Assembly: GCA_013397435.1 (NCBI GenBank)
Contig: VZRG01000271.1
Span: 310,001 to 374,000, forward strand
Origin: Erythrocercus mccallii
Lineage: Eukaryota; Chordata; Aves; Passeriformes; Dicruridae
Direction: 5' to 3'
DNA length: 64,000 nucleotides
Part shown: piece by piece, positions 1 to 12,763 of the stretch
Layout: every line of letters starts with the position of its first letter
Position numbering within the stretch: the first letter of the stretch is position 1
Translations under genes and position numbers: made by a program
The notes under the pieces: generated by a model
What the model was told of the DNA's origin: nothing
The model's database searches: none
What the model saw: the letters and a program-made list of their open reading frames with translations, nothing else

Positions 1-558
1 GCTTGAAACAGGAAACATGCAAGCCTTCCTTACAGACAAAAACCCTTTTTTGCTTCAACCTGCTGAAATGTTTAACTAGGCACTTTCAGCCTCTGCATGT
101 TTGTTGGGGTTTTAGCTTTCTCAAAAGAGCAGATTTCTGATGTAAAGAAAGAGGAGAACCACTACACCAAGAATTCTTTTCCCTATGAGCTATGTTGCAA
201 AAATGAGAGCATATTAAGCAACTTGAGAACAGGAAATAACACTGACAAACAAAACTGATATTCTTTCCATAATGTGGTCACTCAGAGGAGGACATTTGAA
301 ACTTCATCTCCCCAAATCAAGAAATGTTTATTCTACTTTTGGCAAGGCTGCTGAATGCCTGTGTGCTTCCTCCTTCTAGTCCAAGTGTTTCATGATTCAG
401 TGAAGCAGATAGCCACACTAGAGTAGAAATGAACACTGAGCTGCACAGTTTTCTCATAAAGCTCTCTCCTTCGAAAAATGTTGTTTTATTGGTCCCAAGA
501 CAGTTTGTGGAAATATAGTAGCAGATGTGGGAATGTATCTGAGATCCCCTCAGCTCAC

Positions 559-664
559 CTGGAGCATCGGGCACTGCAGGAGCTGGGTGCTGAAGCCCCA
601 GCTCCACAGCCGGAGTCCTCCTGCAGCTCTGTCCCTCTGTTAACGCAGCCTCCAACGTGAGAGG
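559..664 (-). other. Candidate internal exon (106 bp), function unknown
   Basis: On the minus strand a pyrimidine-rich stretch ending TTTTTGCAG (CAG at 667-665) is followed by a GC-rich 106-bp segment. The segment ends in a near-consensus donor, CCAG|GTGAGCT (last exon base 559, GT at 558-557). Two of its three frames are open throughout. It is clearly richer in G and C than the DNA on either side, as an exon in an AT-rich intron often is. It lies about 28.5 kb downstream of the minus-strand first-exon candidates, so it could belong to the same transcript. No protein family is recognised. A chance pairing of splice-like signals is a real alternative. Confidence 0.22.
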
Positions 665-3600
665 CTGCAAAAACGGATTGAATGCCGACGTCTATTCCTG
701 AGCTAATCACTCCACGCTCCCTTCACACTTGACATGATCTACTCAAGGCTACAATTCATCTTGTTGTGAAGCAGGCATCCCAAAGAGGTCAGATGAATTA
801 AGCCCTAAAATTAACCATTTCTCTCCAGGGAAGATAAAGTGAGATTAGGATGAGAAGTTCATGTGGCTGGATTTAAATCACACACACTGCGCTCAGGCTG
901 CCTGTTTTAACCAGTGCCTGCACTTGCCTGGCATAAGGTCGTGCTTACAACTGAATTGCTTACATCTCAGCTAAGGGCTCTAGCCAGCATATTATTGATT
1001 TTTCTGCTACTTTGCCTTTTTTGGATGAAAAATTTCATCAATATGTTTTCATTTTCCATATGGACATCTTTGAATAACTGATGATATCTTACTTTCCCCA
1101 TCTGCCTGAAGAAAAAAAGTGCAGTTGTGTTTTCCATTGAAAAAGACTTAACTGCAATTTTCCTAAAACACCCCAAACAAAGCCAGGGATATTTCCTTTA
1201 TAACCCGAGTAATATCATTGCAATTCTAGTAAAAGGGCTGATTAATGACAATGTCTGATATATACTATAATTTTCAATGGGAATAATGTATATTTTGATT
1301 TTTTTTCTTGTCGGATTGAGCTTTTAATTAAGAAAAAGTGCAGAGTAAGACACTTTAATTTTTCTTGTAAGAAGTGTGATTTTAATAAATGTGGCTATCT
1401 ATCAAGACAAAATGAAACTGCAAAAGCATAACTGTAGAATTTTCTTCAGTGTTTTACAACAATACTTTGATCAAGTACAAGCTGAGCTAGAAAATTTATA
1501 TCCTTAGTTATTTCAAGAGGCTAACTCTCTCTAACTTTGACTCCTAGGTCACAAGGCTGTTTATTTCAGATCAACAGTACCTTCATTTCAAGTAAAGTAC
1601 AAATTTTACATCTATTTTTATAATGTTGTGGCCTTTGTCCTCTATATCATGTCACTACTGGAACTCTCCTGTCTTTATCAGCACTCAGTTAATCAAATTT
1701 ATTCGGCTGGTCTGAGCTTGATTCCTACATGCATTTTCTGATTAGCCCCAAACAGTTTAACAAGTTCAATAAAAAGAAGCTGCAGACATATAAGCAGTAA
1801 AAAATTCCCATACTGATGTCTTTGTCTTCAATAATTTAAAATAAACACCTTCCTTTATTCCTTCAATTTGACCTTGACTTTTATGGACTCCATGGAAAGT
1901 TATAAAATGAAACATAAAATAAATGTTAAACTGCTGAAACCCAGGTTTCAAGCTCTGCTCCCAGGGAAGCTGTATATGGAACTACATCCCACGGGCGAGC
2001 AAACCTGCTCACAGGCCATGCCCCAGCCCCTTCCTGGACTTCTCTTTGGAGAAGTCATCCAGGACTTCATAGTTAGGAGTCATCTGACACTATAATTGAA
2101 GCCTTCAGCCTCAGAAGCCATCTTTATCTCTTCCTTTGATTTATGAAGGGTTAATACAATGTTCTACCTGCTGAAACATGTTACTCTTGCCTAATTTCCT
2201 GACTAAGAGGAAAGGTCATCTAAATTCATTCCTATAGGTTTTACTTACAAAGGAGGACCTCGCATAGGATTTAACTCTGTATATACCCCTCACCTTGCGC
2301 TTCAAATAAAATATTTTAACCAGCAGTTGTTATTTAGACCAAACCACAGAAATAAAAAGCTAAAGCAAAAATCAGATATAAAATACACTTCCATTTTTAT
2401 GTCAAAAGAAATTTCCTACTTCATGCATTCAGTTATCTTAGTGCTGCTTATAAGAGGTGGGGTTTTTTTGCATGAACTATAACAACTGATTTTTACAAAA
2501 GAGTTGAATTAATTCTCAAAGTAATGTGTGAAAACCATTCAAGTTCACTTCTATTTGATGTTGGCTCAGGCAATTTTGTGCTTTCACAGCATCACATCGC
2601 CAGGATCTTTTGTTTCAGACCATGCCAGTGTCATTCAACGCAGCAGCAGTACAGGGAAGCAGGGCTCTGTTCTGTGCGAGCATTTGATATGATGTGATGA
2701 CATACAGAGGACTGTGTCCTACCCCTAACAACTGCTAGGAGCAATGCTTCAAAGAAATTAGGCACTACAAATAATCAGAATGAACCTTACTAATTGCAGA
2801 AAGCTTTGCAGGTGACAGAGAGGAACGAGACCTTTCCAGATGCTATAGGTAATACGCTTATGTCTTAAATCATGAGATTTGATTACCCTTCTCTAAGCAT
2901 GCTTTGCTGCCAGTGTTATTAGACTTTATATCATCCAGCCCTTTTTGAAAATTGAACCACTATATTTAACTATATGACCTCCATGGTATTGTACAGGCTA
3001 AATGCCCACTGTCCAAAACATTATTTATACCTTATAAAATTACAAGTTACTCGTAAATATCTGATTTCTTGATCTTGTTTTATGAAACTGAAAAAGAAGA
3101 AAGAAACACTGCCTGATCATTTAATCTCTTATTTCATATTATTAGATATCTCAAAACTAATTTTTTTCACTATTTCATTTCTGAAACACACAGAATACAT
3201 GTCCATCCCACCCCATCACCTCACAGACAGGACCTATCACTCCTCTTTATATTATTTATACTTCTATACTTTACAGGACTTCGAAAATTTTAAAATTTTA
3301 ATGTTATGACTGAAAACATCAAGTCTTTATCTCTCTGGTTTTTGGTCTCTCTCTTACAGTTACCAACTGCAGCAACATGACTTCCTGATACAATCCTTTA
3401 CTCCAAACCCTCCGGCAGGACCACAGAGAAATGAAAAGGAGTTCCAGAGACATTTTTTTCCCTTCAGCTATTCTCTTTAAGAGTTATGGATTTTTCTTTA
3501 CTCTTGGAAGACATCTGTATTAAATTAAGTACACAACAGTAATCCTAACAAACACAAAATTTATTAAAACAAAGAGAAAATGGAATTAAACCAAAATAAA

Positions 3601-6600
3601 TTGTTTGCTTAACGTAGCCGAATTTACAGTTCTCATACATTAAACTAGACAAGGCATAAACTAGATAAGCTTGACTTCAGATAAACAAAAAATAAAGAAT
3701 CCTGTCATTTATCCTTTGAAATTAAATATCCGTTCTGACCACACCAGCCAGCCTGCTTGGAGACCAACAATTCTGGTTTTGTCTCCCACAGATATGCTTA
3801 ATAAACCCTGGTTAAGGTTCCTAAACACTTCTCTGAACACACAAAAAAATGGGCTTTGGTAAACAATTTCAGTCTCCATTCTCTGAAGAGTTACACCATC
3901 GAGGAAACAAAAAACCTTAATTATGATTTATGACTGCCTTTTCAAGGTTTATGACCCAGCTCAAATATTGCCTTTTGCTAACCATGCTGGCTGGGTCTCT
4001 AGGTTTTGGCCAGACTCACGGGCAAATACCATGTAAAGTACACTCCCTTCCTCTTCCACTTGTCACATGTGATGAGTTATAGACAAGGCATAAGGGTCAC
4101 TCTTAAAATCAGCTACGTTTCAAAACAAAGTCCAATGGACATTTGGAAAAAAATCAGTCTTGGTTGATGTCTCAAATGACAGACCGTTCTTTGTTTCCAC
4201 CTTTATGGGTTTTAGGACTCACATATACAGTTTTTGCATGAGTACCCTTTATCATTTAGCAGGTGGTATTTCCATGATACAAGCAGAGCATGACTCTTGG
4301 ATAGATATAATAAAAACTGATCTGTAATGGAAACTTTTGCCACTTTGGAAGTATAATGAAAATGGCAGGCTTGTTCCTTCTCATATGCAGCCATGGATGC
4401 AAACATGCCAGCAAAAATGGCTTAGATAAGTAGAACTCCTTTCTATTAAGCAAATAAAGACAAACTGCAGAACAGGCTGCACACTGGGACACTAACACCA
4501 AGGTATCAGCAGAATGAGGAGAGCAGTGGTGAACAGATCCCATTGGTATCCTGTGATATTAAGTGTAACTATTCTCATCTTAGAGCATGGTCTAAGCCAT
4601 TCTCAACCCTTTATTCCCCAGCCTCTTCAATACATTTGAAATGAGAAAAAATCCCAACATCTCAGACAAGAAACACTGAAGCCATGAAAGTAAGGGAGGT
4701 ATTACAGAGCTACCTAACACTATCCACACAGGCTTGTCTGACGTGCTACAACCCCAGAGCTAATCCAGGGCTACTTTAATCAGCCATGAAAAAGAAGTAA
4801 TTCCTTCAGGAGAAGGTTAGGTTGTGACTCCCAGAGCTGGAACCATGTCACATACCATTTTTGGTGTAACTGGAGGCTTGGAAGAAGCCTTTCACCAGCA
4901 GGAATTCAGGGTGTGGCTTTACTTTCGGTTCCCTAAGCCAAAAACAAATGAACTGTGATCTCAGATCTGTTCAATAGAACACTGTATTATTTTATTTTTT
5001 TAATTATGAAATTATACATAGGACAGTCTTTCCAAGATCCAGATCAAGTTAATTTCAGTCATTACAGAAGCAGAGTTACTCAAACATTCAATTAAAATAA
5101 CCTTACAGAACTGTATTTAAATTGTATCATCACTCTGATGATAGCCAAAGCAAAACATAAAATAAAGGTCAAACTAGAAAACACTATGGAGCAAGTTAAT
5201 ACCCATGAAAAATGACCACAAGGAAAACAAAACTATCCCCCAGTGAAAAATGGTAGCAGAGGATGTGAGAAGGGATGTTATTCCTCTCCTTTATTGCTGC
5301 TCATCTAACAGAGAAAGAGAAAAGAAACTTCAAAATTTCTAAAGGTAAAAAGACAACCCTGCCTTACCACATAACAAGGAAAGAAAGAGTTAGAAAAGAA
5401 GGTGCATAACCAAAATAGGACCTCACTGCTTGCACATCTCCCTCTCAAGCTCCAGGACACACAGACCCTGCCATAGGTGATTTTATGTTTTTTTTGTTTT
5501 AGTTTGCTCAATAGTTTCTTACAAGGAAATAATTTTGTAATTGACTTAAGACAAGGATTCCTTCTTAAAAACAACCAGAAAAAAGTCCTAATGCTTTGGT
5601 AATCTCTCTCTTAATCCTCTCTATACATTATCACTGGAAAAGACTTCAAAAACTGATTAATCCAAAGATAATTATACTCAATTGTTCACCAATGAGGAAT
5701 AAGAATGTATTGGAAGGCACCTAATACACATCTTCCTTGAAGAAATAAATTACATATTCTTTCAAAGTGCTTTCAGATGTACATATTGATAACAACAATA
5801 AAAGCTAATGAATCTCACCTAAAAATCTCTAGTCGATTCCTCTCAAAACAAAGTTTTCCTCAATTTTATGGAGTTTCTGCACACATTTGAGATGAGTCCA
5901 AGAATCTACCAACGCATTTAATTATTTCTACTGCAGAAATGTTTAGATAGCATGCCTAGATCTGTGAGAAGGGAAAGGCCTCCTTGTTTTTACAGGAAAA
6001 ATATGTAGTATGTTAGCCATAAATTAGCATGCTACTTTGAGTAGTAACCATGAAAAATCAACCTTGATACAAAATTCAAATTATTCAGAAATACATTTAT
6101 TTTAGATCTTGACCTTCTGGCTGCCACTGCAGTGGAATACAATTAACACTTTTCTGAGGCTCTCACAATGTATATTCAGAGGGTTTATGACTAAGTGATA
6201 TATGAAATGATACAAGGGACTCTTTGAAGTACTGCAGACAAAAAAGAACATTGAAAAACAGTATCTGCCATGTTTACACACAAATACTCTGCATAAGCCA
6301 AGCTAAACACATCACCAGGATAGTTTCTTTACCGGTGGTGAATTTAGACAAATATTATTGGCCTCACATTAAAAATATAACAGAATGGCAGAAGTCTGTT
6401 AACAAGCTAATGTTTAAAACAAGAAAGTGAGGACAGAATGTATTTTAAGGACTCATTTAAACTGTAGTGTCAGAAAGGTCAGCAGAGATTTCATAATTAT
6501 CCATACTTGGGGAGGATGCTGGAAGAGTGGGAGTTGAGGCCCCATTTCAGGGGAAGGTAGGTGTGTACCAATGCTACTAAACATGCTGAGATTTTTTATT

Positions 6601-9600
6601 ATAAAACCTTCAAGTACTTTTAGTCTTAATAACTGAATTATCCTATTGTCAAAATCCTACACAAAGTGATTAACAACTGTGAATCTGCGCAATCATTAAT
6701 GGACCATTGTAGAGTAACCAACAGATGTGCAACCCAAAACAAATAGTTGTGACATCTCTGCCTTAGTATTTGCAATCATTTATGGAATTTAAGGTAGGAT
6801 CTTTTAATACTTGGGCTATAAAGGTGTGCTTCACCAGGGCTCTTGACTACAGCATGGTTCCTGGGATTCAGGAAAGCTCAGCACCACCCTCCATAGCAAA
6901 GAGCTGCTCCACACCAAAACTGGAGCAGCTGATGGACAGCCCAGGCTGAAGTGCTCAGCTGCCCTGCTGGAGTGCTGCCACTTGCACAAATAATTAAGTA
7001 TTTATTCTAATAAGACACAAACCCTCAAATCCTAGATAGCTGCACACTCCCTAAGGCTAGAGACCAAATGTCCATGTGCCTCTTACCCACTAAATGTAAA
7101 AGCTTAAGATCATACCAGGCATGAGAAACTAACTCTCATGTACACTATGAAAACCCCCAGTGAATAAACATTCATCACTGTGATACTGACTATTAGTTTG
7201 TACCTGGAATTTCATATTTTCTCATCCCTACAGAAGCAAGAATTAAAATTACAGTGGTTTTTCTTCTTTTAATTGTACTTTTAATTGTACTGACTATAGA
7301 AATCAAAGCTCTTACAAATACAGGTATTTTTAAAAACCATACCCATTTCAATTTTCACAAAAGAATCTGGAGAAAGGAAATTATGTGCTACAATTTCTTA
7401 AGACATTATGCCTCCAGTGACCTTCAGCTCTGATGAAAACTGCCACCACTCATTTTTTTTAATTACTAACACAAAGCTCTGGATTAGTTAAAGAGCTTAT
7501 GAACTCTTCAATATTTTAAACACATTGTTAAAGGCAAAAATGTAACTGGCCTTCATTCATAACACCTTAAATGTAGGTGACAATTCTCACAATGACACTG
7601 TAAGCAGAGGAAATCACTCTCCATGGTTTTGAATGACCCCAGGACAGAAGCTGGCATGTCCAGACCAGTGTGAGTGGAGATGCCCTCCACCACCACACAG
7701 GAGCATAAAGACAAACAGAAAAGCCCTTGTTCACACGTGCCTGGCAAAGAAGAGGCCCCACAAGGTCAGGGCCTGAGAAGGAGAGAGCTCCTCAAACAGT
7801 TCCCCATGAATGCAGGATTGGGAAATGCTTTCACTGGAGATAGCTTGGCACCACGGTGCTCAGAAACCAGCATGATGATGGGATGGTAGCAGGAGCTGCA
7901 CAGAGGTAGAAACTGGCAACAGAAGAATTCTATGGGATGATTCAGGCTAATTCTGGAGGAGAAAACATTATCCTACACTGGCTCATGTCCACAAGTTGAT
8001 TCCATGGCAAAATCCCACAGCTCAAACCATAAATGACTGTATTTAACCAGTACACTCAATACTAGACTTGTCATAGGATACAGAGCTCCAAGGTACTAAA
8101 TACTATCCAAGCCCCAAAAAAATATTTAATTTCAAAAGCTAATAGATAACCCTTCAAGAAGATACTATGACCAGGTGACTGGGTAACAATTTTTCTCTAG
8201 TGTAATTCCTAGCATCCTACAGAAGCTGATTTTTTTGTAAGATCTTCCAAAGAACTTCAAATGCCTGCCCACAATCTAAAGCTGTGGGAGTTGAGTCTTT
8301 GAAAGGTTAAAGGGCTTGTCCAAGATCTGTAAACAGCAAAGACAAATCTCCAAGCTCCATCTCTCCTCCCTTACTCCACCATCATGAGTCAGAAATAATC
8401 CTGCACCAGAGCTTTACCCAGGGATTATAGAAATTATTTTGAAAGCTGCATATAGGAAAAATACATAGATCTAAAGTTCTGACATGAATTCTGAATTATT
8501 AGATTTTAAGAGAAGTAGAGTTTCAGTTCAATTCTCTGCTCCAGTTATAGTCTCTCTTCTAAAAATCAACTAAAAGAAACTCATTTCAAAATAACCAAGA
8601 TGAATAAACAATCTTTTCAGCACAGCAGCAAATCAGGTAGATGGATGTCTTAAAGATATGAGTTCCAAGTTTCACATCTCATTACTGCCTACAGCCCTCC
8701 AGTCTCAATCCTGACAACAGCCAATAGCTTTTATGAATAAGCTTGTTCTGGAAGAGACGCTGGACTACATGGCTGATAAACAGACAGATAAGATGGAACA
8801 GAAATAAAAAAATGTCAAACATGCATTTACCAGAGGTACAGCCCAGGAGCCTGCAGTAATGTTTATGCAGATAGGAAAACAAAGATCAAAAAGAAAGCTA
8901 TGCAAATAGTTTGGTTCTATTATTTATTATAAGATTTTGGCTTTGTAAATATAAATCAAATACAAATGTACAGCACTGCCAAGGAAATAAATTATATTAG
9001 ATATCTATACATTAATATATTCCAGTAAACTAGTCTAAGGAACAAATCTAGCCATAATTCAGTCAAGAATCTGTACAGAACCATACTATTAAATTTCTAC
9101 AGTATGTGAAGAATAAAACAAGTTTAAGCAATACAGTTCTTCAAATCATATCAAAAGTAAAATGACTGCAACTCCTAAAGCAATGTTACTAATTTATCAT
9201 TGTTACAGCTTAAGAATATAGCCACATCACATAAATTGCTTCTCCTTCATGTAGTATCTTTGAATCGCTCAATTTGAAAAAAAGAAACATCTGAACTGTA
9301 TTACAAAGAGCATGCACTTTTATAGCACAGAAGGTAGCAGACAGTGAAACAAGAAATAATATAATGGCATGAAAAATTATATGCATTTTGCATTGGACTT
9401 GTCATTTGTATGATAGATGACAAGTGCACAAAAATTTGAGACACTCGATTGTTTCTCTTGAATAAAAAAATCTGTTTGGTATAGGGCAGCTAGTTGGAAG
9501 ACACAGATTGTTCAATAATTCTGAAATCAAAGTAGTCAGTAACAGCTAAAATGTATCTCATACTACAAAATGCCTTCCTAACAATTTTGGGATGTTACAA

Positions 9601-12600
9601 GGTATGCTACTACTTCAATTAAAAACAGTATAAAGATATTCAGAATCCTCAACGACAGCTTTGCCTTCCCTGGATCTCATCCAAGAAGGAGTAGTAGACT
9701 TCATTTTTTCTCTCATAATTAAAAAATGCTGGATTTTTCTTCCACTCCATTACATATTTATCTGCAAATTCTTATTTTCAGAAAACAAGATGACAAAGAA
9801 ACATCAGGGCACTTTATTTCCTTCAGGTAATTCATCACACTGATTCAATTTTGGTACCCTAAATTCTATTTCTCCCACATTCATGACCTGCTCATTGCCC
9901 TTCTTAGCCATAGTATCTGAGTAGTTCTCTGCTGAATTCAGTTTATTTTAGTCATTTTCCCACATCAAGAGCCTTCTCAGTTTTCCAACTGATTTCCTAT
10001 AAATTTTCTTGGATTATAGGCCACCTCCCTGACATCCTCCCCTCTCCTTCTTGTATCTTGTTTCCTGCAGTCGTGGGAAAGGGATATGAGATGTTTCATC
10101 TGTGCTCTGCCTGATTTTCTTGAAGATGCTTATTGCCTTTTATTTCCCATTTGCCCGCATCTCAAAAACCCCAAAGATTTTGTAAAAAGCAGTCCCAATC
10201 CATAAATTACAAATATTCTTTTAAATCACCCCAAAATTGCTTTGAAAGTTTAGGGCATATAGTGAACATGAAAATGCTAATTAGAAGGAATAAAAAATAA
10301 ACTGACTTACGTTTTTAATTGGCCACAACTAACAGTTAGAAGGAAGCAAGGAACAGAAGTACATATTGGAAAGCAAATCTCATTATTTAAAAATGCAATA
10401 GTTCTTTTTATTGGGAGCGTTTTGGCCGCTGTTTCAAGTAAGCTACCTGAGGAAATGTGAGAAGTAATGATATTGTCTCTATATATTCAATTTTTTTTAA
10501 AAAAACCCAGTATTTTTAATAATATATGATCCCAGACAAGAAAGTTTTCTTGTCAGTCGACTTTCTCTTTTTTTTAGAAAAGGAAAAGCTTCTGTAAAAT
10601 CTGGGCAACTATTTTTTGAGAAAGAATTAAAACAGACTGTCTGACCTGATAAGCCCTCTGGAAGACTCAGCTAAAAGTCTAAGAAATAGAAAAGCTGAGC
10701 TGCAGGAGATTGCACTGACTATTCTGGTACTAAGTCTCCTGTCATGAGCCACTCCCATCTTTTTTAAGCAGAAATGACAATGCATGCCCAGTTGCTGACA
10801 GCCAGCTCCAACAGTATAGCAGATAAATTTGTTTAAGAAGGTCTGTCCTGCAGGTATGTCCAAGTTCACTTCCTGGCAGTGCTACAGGCTTGCTGTGACA
10901 CCAGGAATGTTCCTTAACCAGTTAAAAAATTTTCTACCTATTTTCTTCAAATTTCATAAATCTTCTTCATTTTTTGTAAAATGGAAAAAACTGAAGATGA
11001 AAAAATCATGCTGATTACTGAACTCTCCAGTCACTCTTGAACGATGGATATTAATTCCATGAGTGAACACTCAGATTCATTGAGTGAACATTCCTGTTTA
11101 ATTATACTAAGAAAGAAATCCATAAGGGTGTTTCCAAGTGTAGGACTCAATCAACAGCACAAGCACTCTCTAAGCCAAAGCCTGAAACCAGACAATATTT
11201 CTGTAATAATATTCAGTTCTCTCAAAAGCACTGAGGGCAGCTTAGTGAATGCCTCAGCTCGTTGATGGCAACAGAACTTCTGATGTCACAGCAAAAAGTA
11301 AAAATGGGCTACGAGCAAATGTAAATTGAAATACATTTCACTCTTCTCAGAGTTGAGATATTCACTCTGAATGAAAAAATAGCAGTACAGCACTGGTAAG
11401 AGAATTTCTAGCAAGATTAGTTGTCTCTTGGTGAAGATTTTAAGGGAAGATATTTCTCTTGAGGAAAATGATGCAACTTCTCATGACATTCCTTCCCAAG
11501 TTATAAGCAGTTTCTCAGTTTCAAAGTAACATTAATTTACTTAGCACACAATTTGCTAGTTTTTTTGGTAGCACTTTCTTTAAAACTAATTGGAATATCA
11601 TAGTAGCAATTGTTTTTCACTATTTCTAGGACCTAAGCACAATTCCATTTCCTGCTGCTATGGGGGGACCAGCAACTTGAAGTTCCAGCCATTTTTACTG
11701 AGCTATTAAACAATTTAGCATATTAAATCTGCTTGCCTTTTGCTTTTGCACTGCCTTCATTGTTATCAATACCACTTTCTCTCCATCTCATCTCTTCTTA
11801 CTTCTAATTTTCTATTCTTCTAGTGCTAGAAGTATCAGCATATTATCTTTATCTCTTTCTGCCTTAGAAGCAGACCTTCCTTCACACAATGAAATGGAAG
11901 TGTATGCCTTAGCAACCTTCCCCCCTCTAATTTATACTCCAAATGCCTTGTAATACAGCAAAGTGCTGATACTGCTACTTTACAGGGAGGAAACCATGCC
12001 ACAGAGAAGTATACTCAGAATCTGTAGCAAGCACAAAAATGAGACTGGTAAATCATTGCAGAAACCTGATGAGTTACTCTCACCAGCCCATGGTGGGCAG
12101 CCACAGCTCCTGGCTCACAATATCTCAGGTACAGCTCTTGAGAGGCTGCCAGTCATACCTGGCAGCAGGGCCATGCCAGTGACACGAGGGCTGAATAAAT
12201 TCAGATCACTGGATTTGGAAGAAACCAGTCAACAAGGGTCGCTGAAGCAAACTCCAGCCTAGCACTCAACATTGAGACAAGTCTCAGCCTCCATTTTGGG
12301 AGCTCTCAGCTATCCTAAGCACAGGGTATAGGAGTTTTGGCTCATATCGACATAGGAATTTTAGTGTGCAACCCCCACAGTAAATCAAGCTCTGACTAGA
12401 AGAACTGATGCTGCTACAAGGAATCTGAAGAATCTTTTAATTTGAAGAAAACATGAAGCATCCTGAGCCTTTCTGATGTGCTGAAGAGAAGGAATCCTAG
12501 AGAGAAATCTGTCCCTAGCTTGGGGCCACTAAGGTAGTGTTGGCAACTTGAATCCTTGGAGGCAAGGGTCTCTAGCTTTTGGGATCAGGAATTAATTTAA

Positions 12601-12658
12601 GGAAAAATGACCACATGTCTGTTCTCTTGCCTGAAAAGTTTGCTCTAATCCACTTCAG

Positions 12659-12763
12659 TTGATGGGGTAAAGAAAAGCAAACAAACTGGGCCAAGAGCTC
12701 TCACAGCACCTACAGCAGACATTCTTCTACAGTCAATTTTGAGAAAGCAAGGCGAGAGGAGTG
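12659..12763 (+). other. Candidate internal exon (105 bp), function unknown
   Basis: A pyrimidine-rich acceptor ending CCACTTCAG (AG at 12657-12658) precedes a 105-bp segment that ends in a full-consensus donor, GTG|GTAAGTA (GT at 12764-12765). Only one frame is open. It is entered with two bases to complete a codon and left with one base over, and it encodes a basic, polar stretch with no recognised motif. A second plus-strand donor, ACTGT|GTAAGT, follows at 13325-13326. The segment before it (about 13170-13324) keeps several CpGs and is open in a compatible phase up to a TGA at about 13260. This may be a lncRNA, an unrecognised gene or chance. Confidence 0.18.

Noticed and set aside
5825..5943. 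Minus-strand segment with an acceptor (TTTCTGCAG) and donor (TTTTTAG|GTGAGAT)
   Set aside because: All three frames contain stops and the composition equals the background. It is indistinguishable from chance splice signals.
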